A stretch of 64,000 bases of DNA from Tetrahymena thermophila SB210 (lineage: Eukaryota; Ciliophora; Oligohymenophorea; Hymenostomatida; Tetrahymenidae): contig NW_002476226.1 of the NCBI RefSeq assembly GCF_000189635.1, forward strand, positions 62,001-126,000, in the 5' to 3' direction. The translations under genes were made by a program, and so were the position numbers. Below the pieces are notes generated by a model. It searched no databases. It saw only the letters and a list, made by a program, of their open reading frames with translations, and was not told the origin of the DNA. The number at the start of each line of letters is the position of its first letter. Within the stretch, counting starts at the first letter, position 1. Below, piece by piece: positions 37,841 to 50,527 of this stretch.

Positions 37841-40796
37841 TCACTTGTATTCAAATTTGTATCTATTTTTGCATGTGCAAATTTTAAGACCGCAAGAAGG
37901 GCATATTTCTTTAATCTTTTGCAAGAATTTTTATTCTTCGAGTTCTTTGACTCTATCTTCAACATCAAGCACAGCTTCTGGTTACGTTTCTTTATAGGCA
38001 TTTGTTATAAACATAGGATTTTTATCAGCTTATTCTTGCATCTTTAGCAAGGCCTATTATGCATCTTCTCTATTGCTTGGAGCGCTATTTAAAGTATTCA
38101 TAAGGAACTAAGTAATAGTTGATTAATTATTAATTTAACCACCCTTACTATGACCTGAATTAAGTTAAAAAAGGTTAATGAATTTTGATTTAATAAATTT
38201 GAAATATAAAATAATAATAGACGAAGAGCGCTTGAATTGTAAATAACTGCAATTATATCATTAATAAAATTGTAGCTCATGTATTCTTAATTAATTTAAA
38301 TATTGACACCATTTAATTAATATAGGGTGAAAATTGCAAAATGATTTGAAAATATTTACCTAATTAGGGTTACTCTGGTTTGTGAGAAACAATAGGGTTT
38401 GTGCGTATTTTTTTTAATTATTTTTAAGGATTATAAGAATATGATTCTTTAAATAGGGGTAGAGCATGAGGACTTATTACTGGTTTATTATTATGTAAAT
38501 CTTCTATCGAAACTTATCTAGACTTTTTACTGATGCAATTAAGAGCTCCTTTCTTACTTTTTTATTAATCAAAGTAAATTTGTATGTTTTCACCAACTCC
38601 AAAAATTATTTAATTTAATTAAGGATGCCATATCATATCAGTGATAGAATCCTCTCCCACTTTTATTTTAGCTACTTCGTCAAGTGTTGTTGAATCATAT
38701 AAATATAAAAATGAGTCTCTCTCTTTAATGTGATTTGAAGTAGAGCTCCCTGTTAGGATGTATTTCTCATCAGGTGATAAGCAGACACTTGGTCCAGGAC
38801 TATAACTTGGTAAATTATCTACATAGTTGATAGGTTTTTTGAAATTTCTTAAATCCCATAGCTTTAAAGTTCCATCACAATTTCTGGTTACAAGTTTAAA
38901 GTTGTCTTTAAAAAAGTGGATACCACCATATTCATTTTTTGCTGCATGAGCGCCTTTATTAAAAATAAAAGAATTAAATAAAAATATCAGGAAGAGAGCT
39001 AAAATAGTTTGGGCAACTTAAAAATGAAAATATTCTACAATTGAATTTTATAGTATGATTATTAAATTTTATAAAAATTATAATCAATAGATTAGTTTAA
39101 ATTAGTTTAGATATTAGAAAGAAATATGAGATTTTATTTACCTCTCATACAAAACGCTGGTCTATGGCAAATCTAGGTAGAGTAACCTTACAGAGACCCA
39201 TCTTAAGTACCTATCATAATAATTTTTCCATCTTTGCTATACTAAATCTTATCAACCTCAGTTTTTGTTCCTTTTTAGTCAGTACATTTTATGATATTTA
39301 CATGAGTCATCTACTGTTCTATACCATGCAGTTTTTTTTCTGAATCCCATATTCTTACGGTTGCATCAAGAGATCCAGTAGCAAAAATATTAAATTCTAA
39401 TGGATGAAATACACCAGAGTTTACACTAGATACATGTCCCTATAATTTATTAATAATAATTATAATTCACTTTTACAGTATTTAGTTCTATTAAATTATT
39501 ATATTTTCGAGTTTTCTTAAAGATTATTTATAGTCTTATTTTTAATAGAATGAATTTGGAAAAAAAAAGATTTTTTTAATCTATTTTGGGTTTTCAGAGT
39601 TAGTGTAAATCTCATAAAGTATTCTAAGTTAGTATAACTAAAGTATTTTAAACATTGAATTTGTAGAAAATGTTCTAACAAATTCATAATATAGTATTGT
39701 TTACATTATGTAAATAAAGAAGCCTATCTAATTTATGTTCTAAAGAATTTTTAATATTAAAAAAAAATCTATTTTGCTTAGTAAATTATTTTGAATAAGT
39801 AAGTCTTGTTTAAATACAACATTTTTTCTTGAGTAAATTAATGTAAATATATCTAGTTTTGATATAGATTTTCTTAGAATTTAATCATTCATTCTTTTTA
39901 AAAGTGTATTTTTATAAATGATTTTCACTGAACTCTTCCTTTAAATTAATCTATTATGATAATTTCCTGGGAGTATTCCCTCGATATTAATTTACCTTAG
40001 TCTTAGCCATGTCAGTTATGTACATATCTCCTTTTATTGAAACATTTCCTTTGCGACCATCTCTACTTACTAAGCAAATCTAAGGACCTCCTCCTACTAC
40101 TAATAAGTTCTATGAATTTGAATTAAAGCTTAATGCCTTAATTGGATGACCCTCTAAGGGTTCTAAAACTCTAAATGAATTCATGTCTTAATTCATTCCA
40201 TTAAAATCCCACAATCTTAAAAAGTAATCATTAGCACCTGAAGCGAGCCTTGATCCAGATTAATCTATAGTTAAAGTGGTTACTTTTTTTTAGTGACCTT
40301 TTAGAGTAGCTTCTAGTGAAATTGGAAATAAATCCTACAAATTAGTGATATCTTTATGCATTTGTTGGGATTTTGAAATCATATCTCTTTAATTTATTTC
40401 TTCATTATCACTATCATCATCATCACTATCGCTATTCTAGCTTTTAGATTTTATTTCTTCTTCCTTATCACTCTTGCCATTACTAATCTATTATCTTTAA
40501 TTGGTATTTCCTCCTACTTATTATTACTTCAGAGATTTCTACATCATAGCTTATTTAAAAATTGGGTCGTTTTTAAGGACATCATCATCTTCATCCTCTG
40601 ATGATGATGACTCACTGTATTCCGCACCAACTGGAGGTCTAGCTGGCCCAATTGCATTTTATTAAATTGGATTTTTCGATTATTAGATAACTTTTTGAAT
40701 CTATGTTGCTGACTTATCTACTCTCTAAAAAGCCTCAATTCCTATTTCCTTTATTTTTTCTTTCTGAGACTTTAAATAATTTTCGTAATCTGACAT
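37841..40796 (-). CDS. WDR70: WDR70 homologue (WD40 protein), 668 aa
   Basis: The N-terminal 160 residues are acidic and Ser-rich, with ARPPVGAEYSESSSSEDEDD, a landmark of WDR70. The propeller begins with GHQKKVTTLTIDQSGSRLAS and continues with LRLWDFNGM, GDMYITDMAKTKGHVSSVN, DATVRIWDSE and DGTLKLWDLRNFKKP. After the propeller comes ISPHALPLFKE, then TNPIVSHKPEQPQLG, the conserved 'HALP(M)F..SHKPE' tail. In animals WDR70 works with CRL4 ubiquitin ligase in chromatin marking at breaks. The C-terminus carries CPSCGLKICTC, a likely zinc knuckle. Exons (minus): 40796-39996, 39439-39142, 38953-38360, 38154-37841; sum 2007 nt in frame. Intron 1 (39440-39995) is 556 nt, the longest in the window. 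Confidence 0.92.
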
Positions 40797-42082
40797 TTTT
40801 TTAAAATGATTTATTTAATTTTATCTTGTATAAGATATGGTAAATCAGTAGAGATCAAATATTAATAGGCTTTTGAAGAGAGAAATTAACAAATAAATAG
40901 CACTTATTAATTGTTTTTTATAATGAAGATTAAATTGTTTACATGCTAAATTATATAAAAGATTAGATTCAAAAATATTAAATATTTAGATAGACATTTT
41001 TGAATATAATTAAAATTAATTATTTAAAAGTCAAGGTTTCTAAGATAGAAATAGTTTTATAAATTCAGTATTAATAACTAAATATATCAAATACTATAGA
41101 CATTAAAGAGAGAGGCGTTGTTTTAAAATCATTTGTTTTTTGTTTTTATATTAAATTAATTTTTTACATAAATCATTTTGCTTACTTTGTGTAAGAATAT
41201 TAAATACTAGCTACATATTCTACAATTAATTTTTTTTAATATTTATTTCCTTTTCTTGTTCGTTAAAACGTTATTTACAATTTTCTGATTGCGTTAATGT
41301 CAGTAAATTTAGTCTTTATTTTATAAATTTTGATATACTAAGTATATTAAAATTTTTTTCAATTTTGGGAAGGATTGCTTATTTAATTAAATTTCAAAGT
41401 AGGTCAAGTGCTTTTTAATTTATTAAAAATATTAACTGAGCTTACAATTTACAAATTTTTGATTTAAGGGGTAAGTAAATATTGGTAGATGGTTTGATTT
41501 CTACTATAAATTACAAAGTATCATGTAGCTATTACTTTCTTAATGAGCGAAAAAAGGTATTGATACAGTTATATTAAGAAAAAAAAACAGAAATCATTTA
41601 AAATTTACATTTATAGAAAATTTTAATATTGTAGAGGGTTGTAACATGTGCATATGTAAGTATTTGCTAAATTAGATAGGAATTTAATTTCTAAAAGTAA
41701 TATTTAATTCAAGCATTCAAGATATTTAACATTTAGTTTTTGTCAAAATTAATTATATTTTACATTCTGTTGTTTAGTACAATCGATTATTGCTAGAAAT
41801 AAAGTAATTCCTTTAAATCTTAATTAAGAAAGAGTATTTTACTGTATTAAATTTGCATGCATTTTAGCATTAGACTACATTTGATATTAATTTAATAAAT
41901 CATGCAAATCTTCTTCTTTTTTTTTGAATTTCTTTGATAATTTTATTATTTTAGTTGTTTATTAATATGCTAAAAAGGGATGCTCAGTATAATTTATAAA
42001 CATTAATTCAAAAAAAATAAACACTAATTAAATTATATAAAAAAAAACACTGAAATCCTAAATAAATCAATAATAAATTTAA
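40797..42082. other. Divergent intergenic spacer
   Basis: Promoter region for WDR70 (minus) and the small plus-strand gene at 42083. AT-rich, with no recognised element and no gene-like frame. Confidence 0.5.
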
Positions 42083-42475
42083 ATGAGTCAATACAGAAAT
42101 CAAGCTTTAAAAATGTCCGTACAATTGGATTAACTCTTAGAGCAAGTCTAGGAAGTTCGTTTTGGCATGTATGATATGGCTGAGATTCCTCACCTATTTA
42201 ATCAAAATAATCTCTCAATAGACGATGATTTAAAGACTATTAGTGAGGCTTAGCAATATATAAATGATAACGTATCCGTATAGCTTTCAGAGGAACTGAG
42301 TGAAGGAGTTTCCTAGAACATATAAAAACTTTACTAATTAAAAGAGCAAGCTGCTCAAATAATAATAAATCTCCAAGCAGTTTTTCAAAAAATGAAAAAT
42401 GGGGAGTTTGAAATGAAATTACAAGAAAAAATTTGCAACTAATTAGTTTTGATCTCAAATGTATTAAATATTTGA
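42083..42475 (+). CDS. Small all-helical protein, 130 aa
   Basis: Single table 6 frame of 131 codons with TGA. The composition is clearly coding and richer in G+C than the flanks. The sequence has heptad-like helices: SVQLDQLLEQVQEVRFGMYD, then a short turn with HLFNQNN, then a Glu/Gln-rich coil (LSEELSEGVSQNIQKLYQLK) and LQAVFQKMKNGEFEMKLQEK. There is no signal peptide, membrane segment or metal motif. The size and shape resemble small coiled-coil subunits of tethering or kinetochore complexes, but nothing specific supports such a role. Function unknown. Confidence 0.85.
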
Positions 42476-45400
42476 TTCTCACCTAATCTGAATATAGGTT
42501 TTATAAAAAAAAACATATGCAAAAAAAATATTAACCAATACCACTTAAATTAATTTACAAACAATTTTAAAAATATATAAAAAAGAACATAATTATTACC
42601 AAACAACTCTTACATTACTAAATAAAAATAATAGATTTACACATAAAAAATGTATTTAAATAACACTAAACAAAGTTAAAATTTAACTAACAAAAATTAA
42701 AGAACTAACTATAACAATCAACCTAACTTAATATAACAATATTAACAAATAAATATTTATTTTAATGTATTTCATTTGCTTTATGTAAAGGCTATATGTT
42801 TTATTATTCATTACCGATTCTACTAAAATGCTAGCAAATCTTATTCTTTTTTAATTTTTTCTTACAATTCTAAAAAGTAAAATTTTTCTGTCCTTTTTTA
42901 ATTTGCAAATGTAAAAAAAATTTGCGTTAGAACCTCATTAAATTGAAATGTAAAATCCAAATAAAAAAGTTTTCATTCGAATATCTAAAGATATACTAAT
43001 TATTATCAAATTCTTTCTGGCAAGACTTACATTTAAAAAATCAAATTTTAATAAATACTTTAATGCACTTTGGATCAATGTTTTTATCATAATCAAAATA
43101 TCAGTTTTTTAACAGCTGTAAACTAATATTTATGAAATAATCGCTCTCCTTCAAATTAATACTTTATCGGAAAACTTTTTTATGATAAAAGATATCATTG
43201 TTAGCATAATTAATATTTTCTATTTTGATTTTTCTCTCTATAGAAAAAAGAGTTTTTTCAATTTGAAATAGTTAAAACCAATAAAAATTAATTAAAACTA
43301 ACTTCTTTCTTTTACACCATATTGGGATAAACTAACCTAATTCAAGCATTTTAAAATTATCCAAAAAAAACGATTTGAAAATAAATAAGAAGATAAATTT
43401 GAAAAAAAATCAGGTGTTTGCTAAAAATGAATAAAATTAGCCAGCCTGTCCTAAGTGTAATATCATAAATGTTAAATTATTATTATTTATTTCCTACGTA
43501 ATAAAACAGCTCATAGATTACATATTTTTATAATCAAAACTTTTAATTTGGCTTTCTAAAAGTAGTCCATAAAAGGAAATTGAGAAAGCTAATTTAGAAT
43601 TAGTCAATCAAATTTTAAAAATTAAAAGGTGTAATCTGAATTTTTTATAATTTGTTTTAACAAAAAAATTAACTTAGTTTATTGTCACACTATTATTAAA
43701 TTAAGGAATATGTAAAATCTTCAATAGTTATGCTTTCTTTTTAAAGATAAAATATTTATGAGTCAACATATCAATTATATACTGATAATCAGGTAAAAAT
43801 AAAGAAATTTAAATTTGCTTATTATTATCATTTGAAATAATTAAATGATGTAACTAACTACAAGTTTTGAGTTATTTTCGTAATAAAAATTGTGTCAATC
43901 ATTAATCACAAATAAAAAATTCAACTAAATTGTTTACAGCAACTCATTTTTTAAATAAAATTAATTACAAATTTTCCTTTTATCAATTTTCTTTGTAAAT
44001 AATTAAGTTATTTAGTTACTCATAGTATATTACTCTCTCAAAAATTTCATCTGACCTAATGTTATTGATTTTTTTTTATTTAAGCTATCTAAAATCAATT
44101 AATATACTGTTGGGTATGTAGTATATAATTTTTATAAAAAATTAATTTTCTGTATTAAAATAATCACTTATTTTAATACTTCTCTTTACATTATTTTTAA
44201 GAAATTCTTTTCCTTTCTAATCTAAGAAATTAAAATTCATGGTATACATTCAAAATAATTGCAATTAAATTTCAATCTTATAAGCCAATCATTTTTTAAA
44301 TACAAAATCCTTTTACTGGAGCAGTATATAACATAATTTAAAAATGAGTGGTTTCTAATCTAATATCTTTATTTTTAAATTATCAAAATAAAAGCTGCAT
44401 TTAAAATAAAAAGAATTATTACCATCTTCTAAAGTAAAATATTCCAAAACCTTGGTAGATATTATTTCACTATTCAATATATAACTAAATATCTTAATCA
44501 TACTTTATATGGTAAACAAAATTTTAGTTGTCAAAACTATTTATATAATTTGCATACCAATTTAGACGATATTACATTTTTGGCATTAATAATTTATAAA
44601 TTGTTACTAAAAAAGATAAAGTTAAGGTAAAATTATATTTTATGTTTGTTTTATATAATATTATCTATATAATTTTTTTCTCAAATAAAAACTTAATTTT
44701 TTATTTTTATTCAAACATTCTAAAAATATCATTATATTTTTGGCTATCACAACTTCTCTCAACATACTATCTTTTTTTATCAGTTTATCAATATCTTGAA
44801 TATTGACTTTATCAAAAATAATTAATTATTTTGAATTCCAGTTTAATACTTCTCTGTTTTACCAAATTTATTTTCTTAATAATTTTTCACAAAGATTATG
44901 GATTAATTTATATTTTACTAATGAAACTAAATAGATATTATTGTATGATCATTCTCACTCTCAAGCATGCATAACTTATTTATTGTTAATTTTAGTTTTC
45001 AAAATTAATTATAAATACTTAGACTCATTTAACAAAACTAAACTTTCAAATATCAAATATTTTCTTATTATTTACAATTATATGAGATATTTTATTTTGG
45101 AAACATTCACAATTTTCAAAAGCAAATAAATATGGCAAAGATTTTAATTTTATATTTAAATTACTTTGGCATTTTTAAAATGAAGAAAATATTAGTTTAT
45201 TTTTAAAATATTTCCACATTATTAAAATATATTTAATACATAAAATTTTGTTTTTGAATTAACTTGAAATAATTTAATCATGCAAATTAATTTATAAAGT
45301 TAAAATTTTTAATTTAAACAGATATGCTTGCTTTGAAATCACTAATAAAAAATATTAATTTACTTGAGAAATAAACTAAGAAATTCTAGATTTAATAAAT

Positions 45401-45746
45401 AGTAAATATATTCAAAATATTATCTAAAATATGAAAGAAAAATAATAATTTAGCAATGAATTTAATTTATTAAATTATAAAATCTGTTTAAAAATTCTAT
45501 TAAATTTTATTCTTTATTAAAAAATCTTTAAAATTATATTTTTAAGTGTGATTAAAAATCAAAATAAAATAAACTCGATCAGATTTTTTCAATTCAAAGC
45601 AATGAAATAAGCAATAAATAATGTATAAAAATATATTTTTTGAGTTAAGAAATAAATAATTACGTTAATAAATATTTTAAAATATATGAATTTATTTTAT
45701 TGATGTGTTAGATAAGCTCTGAAGCTTATTAATAAAAATATCTTAC
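42476..45746. other. Long AT-rich convergent spacer
   Basis: Over 3 kb between converging genes. Open frames at 44941-45129 and 43429-43662 have chance-like composition. A short stretch near 43438-43470 can be read as a CPKC-containing peptide, but it does not extend. No RNA gene or array was seen. Confidence 0.45.
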
Positions 45747-47018
45747 TCACTGAACATTATGAGAATGAATGCTATTTTGCTTTTGATAACTTTTAATAGA
45801 GGGTTTATAAGAAGATTAATCTATGTTAAAAAGATCTTCTTCAAGCTAGTCGTTAATGATTTAGTCTTTTGGAGAAGGACTTCTTTTGCTTTCAGAAGGA
45901 AAATAATATTTATTCCATTTTTTTTAGTACTTTTATTAGTGGTATTCGTGCAGTCTATTTCTATATCGAGATTTAAAATAATTAACATCAAAAAGTAAAT
46001 TTTCAACTGTTTAATCTTCTTTTTTTAATTCTTATAAATATTTAGCAGCAATATGCACAGGGTCTTTAGATAAATCAGATCTCTTCTAAGCAATTTCTTT
46101 TAATTTTTTATCCTGTAATTCCCTATGATGTAGATATGTTTATTTTTTTAAATCCATTCTTTCTTTGATGCTTTTCTCATGCTATTGTCTATTTACAGGC
46201 ATTTATCTACCATGTTAAAGCGTTTAAATTTAAAATTTATTATTAGTTGTAGTACCCATATTACTTTTCATAAAGTCGTCTATTTTATTATTAAATTAAA
46301 ATTTTTAAAATCCATCTTTTTTACTAGGACTTTCCTCAGAAATACCAGCTTATTAATTCGAGCCTAGAAACTGATTAGATTTACTTTGTAAAATACCTGG
46401 TAACATTCTTTTGCTTGTTCCTTACTAGCTATCAAAAGGATGAAATGTTCCATCATCTAATCCTTATTACGATTACCTTTAAAAAAACATTTATTACTAG
46501 CTCTATTTTCTACTCTATGTATATTCTTATTACTATTTGGTAAGTGTTTCATAATCAAGTATTAGAGGATGAGATCCTGTCATAATTCCAGTCTGCATAA
46601 ATTATTAATCTCTCAACTAATTTATTCCTACTTTTAGCGAGTTTGAGCTTGTTAAATTTTCTGCATTTTAATTTAATTTAATCCTATTCTTTCCTTCAGA
46701 TGTTTTAGGTGGATATATTCCAGGATACTTAGACTATTTTGATGAAGGTTGAGCGTTAAAAACTTCTTAATAATCATAATTAGGTAAAAAGAATGGTTTA
46801 TTTCCGCTAATCTATCGATTCGATTATGCTGATTTAAGAGTTAATCTATCTAGAAATCCATTACTTTTTTCGAAAAGATTAGCTATTTTTGGTGTACTTA
46901 TTTATTTTTAAATTGGTTTTCCTTCCTCTAAAAAAGGAGGAGGATCATCAGGGTTAACAGTTAAAAGCTCGCTCGAAAGTTTGAGTCCCTTTTCTGTTAA
47001 AACTATCTTACTAATCAT
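45747..47018 (-). CDS. Unrecognised Gln-rich protein, 423 aa
   Basis: Single table 6 frame, 424 codons with TGA; ATG at 47018. It starts MISKIVLTEKGLKLSSELLT and continues with a proline patch (NPDDPPPF). The middle is Gln/Ser/Asn-rich and looks disordered. The best ordered part is near the C-terminus (about residues 300-375): KERMDLKKQTYLHHRELQDK, then DPVHIAAKYLQELKKEDQTV and LLFDVNYFKSRYRNRLHEY, a charged helical region. There is no signal peptide or membrane segment. Plus-strand open frames inside it (45759-45998, 46179-46367) are antisense shadows. Ciliate basal-body and cytoskeletal proteins often look like this, but that is only a resemblance. Confidence 0.83.
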
Positions 47019-47628
47019 TTTTATCAATTCAGTTTTATATTTTAGTTATTTAAAAAAAAACGAAATTTTTTTATAATAAATATTTTTGATTACTTTCCTT
47101 TCTTGGGATGAAAGATAATCTATAAACTCATTGAATTGAATTGAATTATTTATAACTACTGAGTTATTAATTTGAATAGGAATTTATAATTTAGTTATTA
47201 ATCTATATCAAAAAAGAAATCTATAAGTTTTTAGTTGTGTACACAATTTAAATTAGTTTAATTATTTTAGCAAAACTTTAAACCAAGTTTTTTTAATAAT
47301 TTTAACATAGAAAGAAAGATTATTAAAAACATTTTTAATTTAAAATATTGAAAATTAACATGAACTTCAAATTAGAATTTCCATGCTTTTTACAAACTGT
47401 TTTTAGTTTAAAATACTTTTTCTTTAAAATAATAAAAATAATGTTAAAGAAAAGAGCTAATTCTTAAAAAAAGCTATTTATTTGTTTATTTTATTCAATA
47501 ATTTTTTTAATTCTATTGTAAATATTAAAAAATTAGCTGAGTTATTGTTAAGTTAACTAAAAGTCTATTTAGTATTTTAAAGTCAAAACAAACATTTTCT
47601 GACAATTATTATTATTAAATTTAAATTT
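47019..47628. other. Intergenic between two minus-strand genes
   Basis: AT-rich. Contains the promoter of the Gln-rich gene and the 3' UTR of CFAP100. Nothing specific recognised. Confidence 0.5.
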
Positions 47629-49661
47629 TCAGTAGTTATCTGGCAAGTATTTTCTGTAATCTCTTTCTTATTCTGATTCCTCTTCTTCTTGTTTTTCTTC
47701 TATAATTTTTTTTTAAGGGAGCATCCTCTCCATAATAGGTCTTCCATATCTTTTTTTATTTAAATTAATAAAAGCCAATTATTATATTAAATAGATGTTT
47801 TGTAAACAATCTTACCTTTTCTCTTTTTTAGGTTAGGCTAAAACTTGTTATCTTAGCTGCATATTTTTATTTTCTTATTCTTGTTTACTTTTTTTAATCT
47901 AAATAATTTTGTTTTTTGAATTATACTTAAAAATAAATGTTTTAATTACTTCGTCTCTTCTTTCCTATGTTGATTATTTCTCTGCATTTTATAGCCTTTA
48001 TTCGTTTTTAGCTCTTTCTTACTTTAATTAATCTAACAAGCTTTCTAACTTAAGTTCCATTTCCTAAACATATTAATTTTTTAATAAAACTATAATTAAG
48101 CTATAAATTTTACCTTAATAATTTCTATTCCCATTATATCCTTTCTAATATCTACTCCTTTTTCTTATGAGATAGGATCATTTTTATAAATTTTCAATAT
48201 CTATAAAATATAATAAAATATTTATTTATTTATAATTATGATAGTTCTTACTTCCTAGTTTATTTAGAGTAATTGTGAAGGTGTTTGATTATCATTTTTT
48301 ACTTACTTTAAATGTTTGATTTGTTCATTTACATTCTTTTTAATAAATTTTTAAGATATTATTTTTTAATATTTTTAAATAATATTTAATTACATCTAAG
48401 TTTTTAAGTAAGTCATTTTTAGCTTTGATTATATTTTGCTTTTCTTCGTTGAGCATTTTTTATTTTTATAAAAATATGTGTTTGATTTCTTCAGCTTATT
48501 ATTCTCTTTCCTAAGTGTTTTGGATCAGAGATAAATTTTTTTCTTGTAAGTCAATAAATATTTATTCCAACTATTCTGGTTTTTTAAAATAAGGTTCGAA
48601 TTCTTCATCACTATCATCTAATATTTCCAAGATATCCTAATGAATGGTGATATTATAAGTATCAACTAATTTTTTATAGCTTGTTGAATCTATAATTTTT
48701 TTATAAAATATATTAGAAATAAAACAAATATTTTCTAATGCTAAATAAATATATGTTACCTTATGTTTTTTTCTTAGTGTTGTCCTTTTTATTCTTTCTC
48801 TTTCTTTCTAACACTTCAATAAATTCTTTTGGAGTTATTTTATCTAAGAACTTTTTATATCCCCAAAATTCATCTAAGTTTTCAGCTTTTTGAGATATCT
48901 TTGTTTGCAAATCTGAACGCAATTCATTGAGTTACTTTATTTCAAACTATTTCTCTTGTTTCTTCTTAGTTTCATCTTCAGCAGCCTTGATGGCTTATCT
49001 TGAATTATTTTTATTTTCTTCTAAAAATTTATTGAATGCCTCAATATCTTCTTCAAGCATTTATTCAGATTTTTCTAAACCCTTTTTATGAAGACGAGTT
49101 AATTCTTCGAACTCATTAATTTAGTTCTTTTTGTGGTCTATTAACATTTAAAATAAAAGCATTTCTCTCTTTTTATCAATAAACTGGTGCATGGGTTCTT
49201 TTTGTCTTACTCTATTTTTCATAGCATTCTTAGCAGCATCAACAATATTCCTTATTTAATAAAATACTCAAGTAAAAATAAACATATTTAATTTTTTACA
49301 ATTTCGCATATTCATCCTCTGCTTCTTCATCTATCTTATATTATTCGTTTATAGAACTTACTGTGTATTTTCCTTTGCTTTTAATTCCTTTTTCCCATAT
49401 TTTAAGTTTTTGATTTTATGCTCTTTCCTTAAGTTTTTTAAAACAAAAAAATTACCTTAACCCAACTATAAAAATATAATCATCTTGATTTTATTTATAA
49501 TATTACCTTTAATCTATTTAACTTTTCTTCTTCTTTCATTTTAAGAATCTATTAAAATTAAAATTAAATTATGATATTAGCAAATGGAATAAAATAAATA
49601 TCACTTCATAATCTTCTGGCACATAAAATGGATTATCTTCCAGTTAACCATCAATTTACAT
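47629..49661 (-). CDS. CFAP100: CFAP100 (CCDC37/MIA1) ciliary protein, 517 aa, 9 exons
   Basis: A coiled-coil axonemal protein. In Chlamydomonas MIA1 pairs with CFAP73 at the base of inner dynein arm f and tunes beating. The N-terminus has DNPFYVPEDYE, the CFAP100 start motif. The DUF4200-type region reads RQKEPMHQFIDKKREMLLFQ, later LEEDIEAFNKFLEENK, and YKKFLDKITPKEFIEVLE. A second coil contains DLQEKNLSLIQNTQERE, almost the animal 'ELEEQNLSLIQNSQE'. The C-terminus has KRYGRPIMERMLP and an acidic tail. Exons (minus): 49661-49605, 49548-49507, 49427-49300, 49250-48760, 48689-48394, 48335-48252, 48200-48114, 48063-47816, 47749-47629; sum 1554 nt in frame. The start at 49661 is the first in-frame ATG after a TGA. 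An upstream open frame at 49847 cannot be joined in phase. Confidence 0.93.
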
Positions 49662-50527
49662 AATTTGTTTTTCACCTAAAATTAGTTTAGTAGTGTTTAA
49701 ATTTATTGCTCTAATTCAATAATAAATAAATATTTAAACCTATTGTCTTTTTGATTTTTGGCAATTATATTTTTTTATCGCTAGCTTCACTCCTTTAAGA
49801 GCCACTCGTATGAGTTCTCTACTAATATTAAATAAACATGTCATCATCTTAATTATTATGAATTAAATAACTCAATTCAATTTACTTAATTATTCATTTA
49901 TTAAATAATTTTTCTTCCTTTAAAAGAATTATTTTTTTGAATATATCTAATTGTTTTGATAGTTTATTGAATATTATAACAAATTAAAACTGTAGATTAA
50001 TCAAATTCATTCAGCACCTATTTGCTCTATTTACAAATTATTAATAGCCAATACATGGCTCTTGTAAAATTTTAAGTTTTATAGATTTCACAATAATAAT
50101 TCAAACAGTTGCTGCCATTTTTGTTAGCAAACAAAAGTGTATAAGTTCATATTGAAAAATTAAACATTTATCACATAAAATATTTTGATTTATCAAAAGA
50201 CTTTAAAAGAAAGATTTCAATCAAAATAAAGATATAAAATAATCAAAATAATACTATAAACACTCAACTTATAATAATTTTATACAAAATAATTAATTTA
50301 ATTTAATTAAAAAACCTTCTTAATAATTTAAATCATATCCTCATTTATCTTTAGAAGAATTTTGTTTTTAACAATAATTTATAATTTAATTTTAATAATA
50401 ATATTATATCTCATATATTACTGATTTTATTGACATCATTTAGTAAGCTTTAAAATACCTTAAAGATTTTTAACTCCTTTATATTTAAAACATTTATTTT
50501 TTAAGCTAGTTTAGATTTTATATGAAC
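49662..50527. other. Intergenic upstream of CFAP100
   Basis: Minus-strand promoter and leader of CFAP100. The part at 49760-49850 is less A/T-rich and has an ATG-led open frame, which may be an untranslated leader or an unresolved extra exon. The rest is A/T only. Confidence 0.5.

Noticed and set aside
43429..43662. Open frame starting MNKISQPVLSVIS and an overlapping CPKC peptide.
   Set aside because: The two readings conflict, neither extends, and the length is within chance expectation.
45759..46367. Plus-strand open frames opposite the Gln-rich gene.
   Set aside because: Antisense shadows of the long minus-strand coding frame 45747-47018.
49662..49847. ATG-led minus-strand frame upstream of CFAP100 (MMTCLFNISRELIRVA...).
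   Set aside because: It cannot be spliced in phase to the CFAP100 frame with any visible GT..AG pair, and it hits TGA if read through. Kept only as possible leader.
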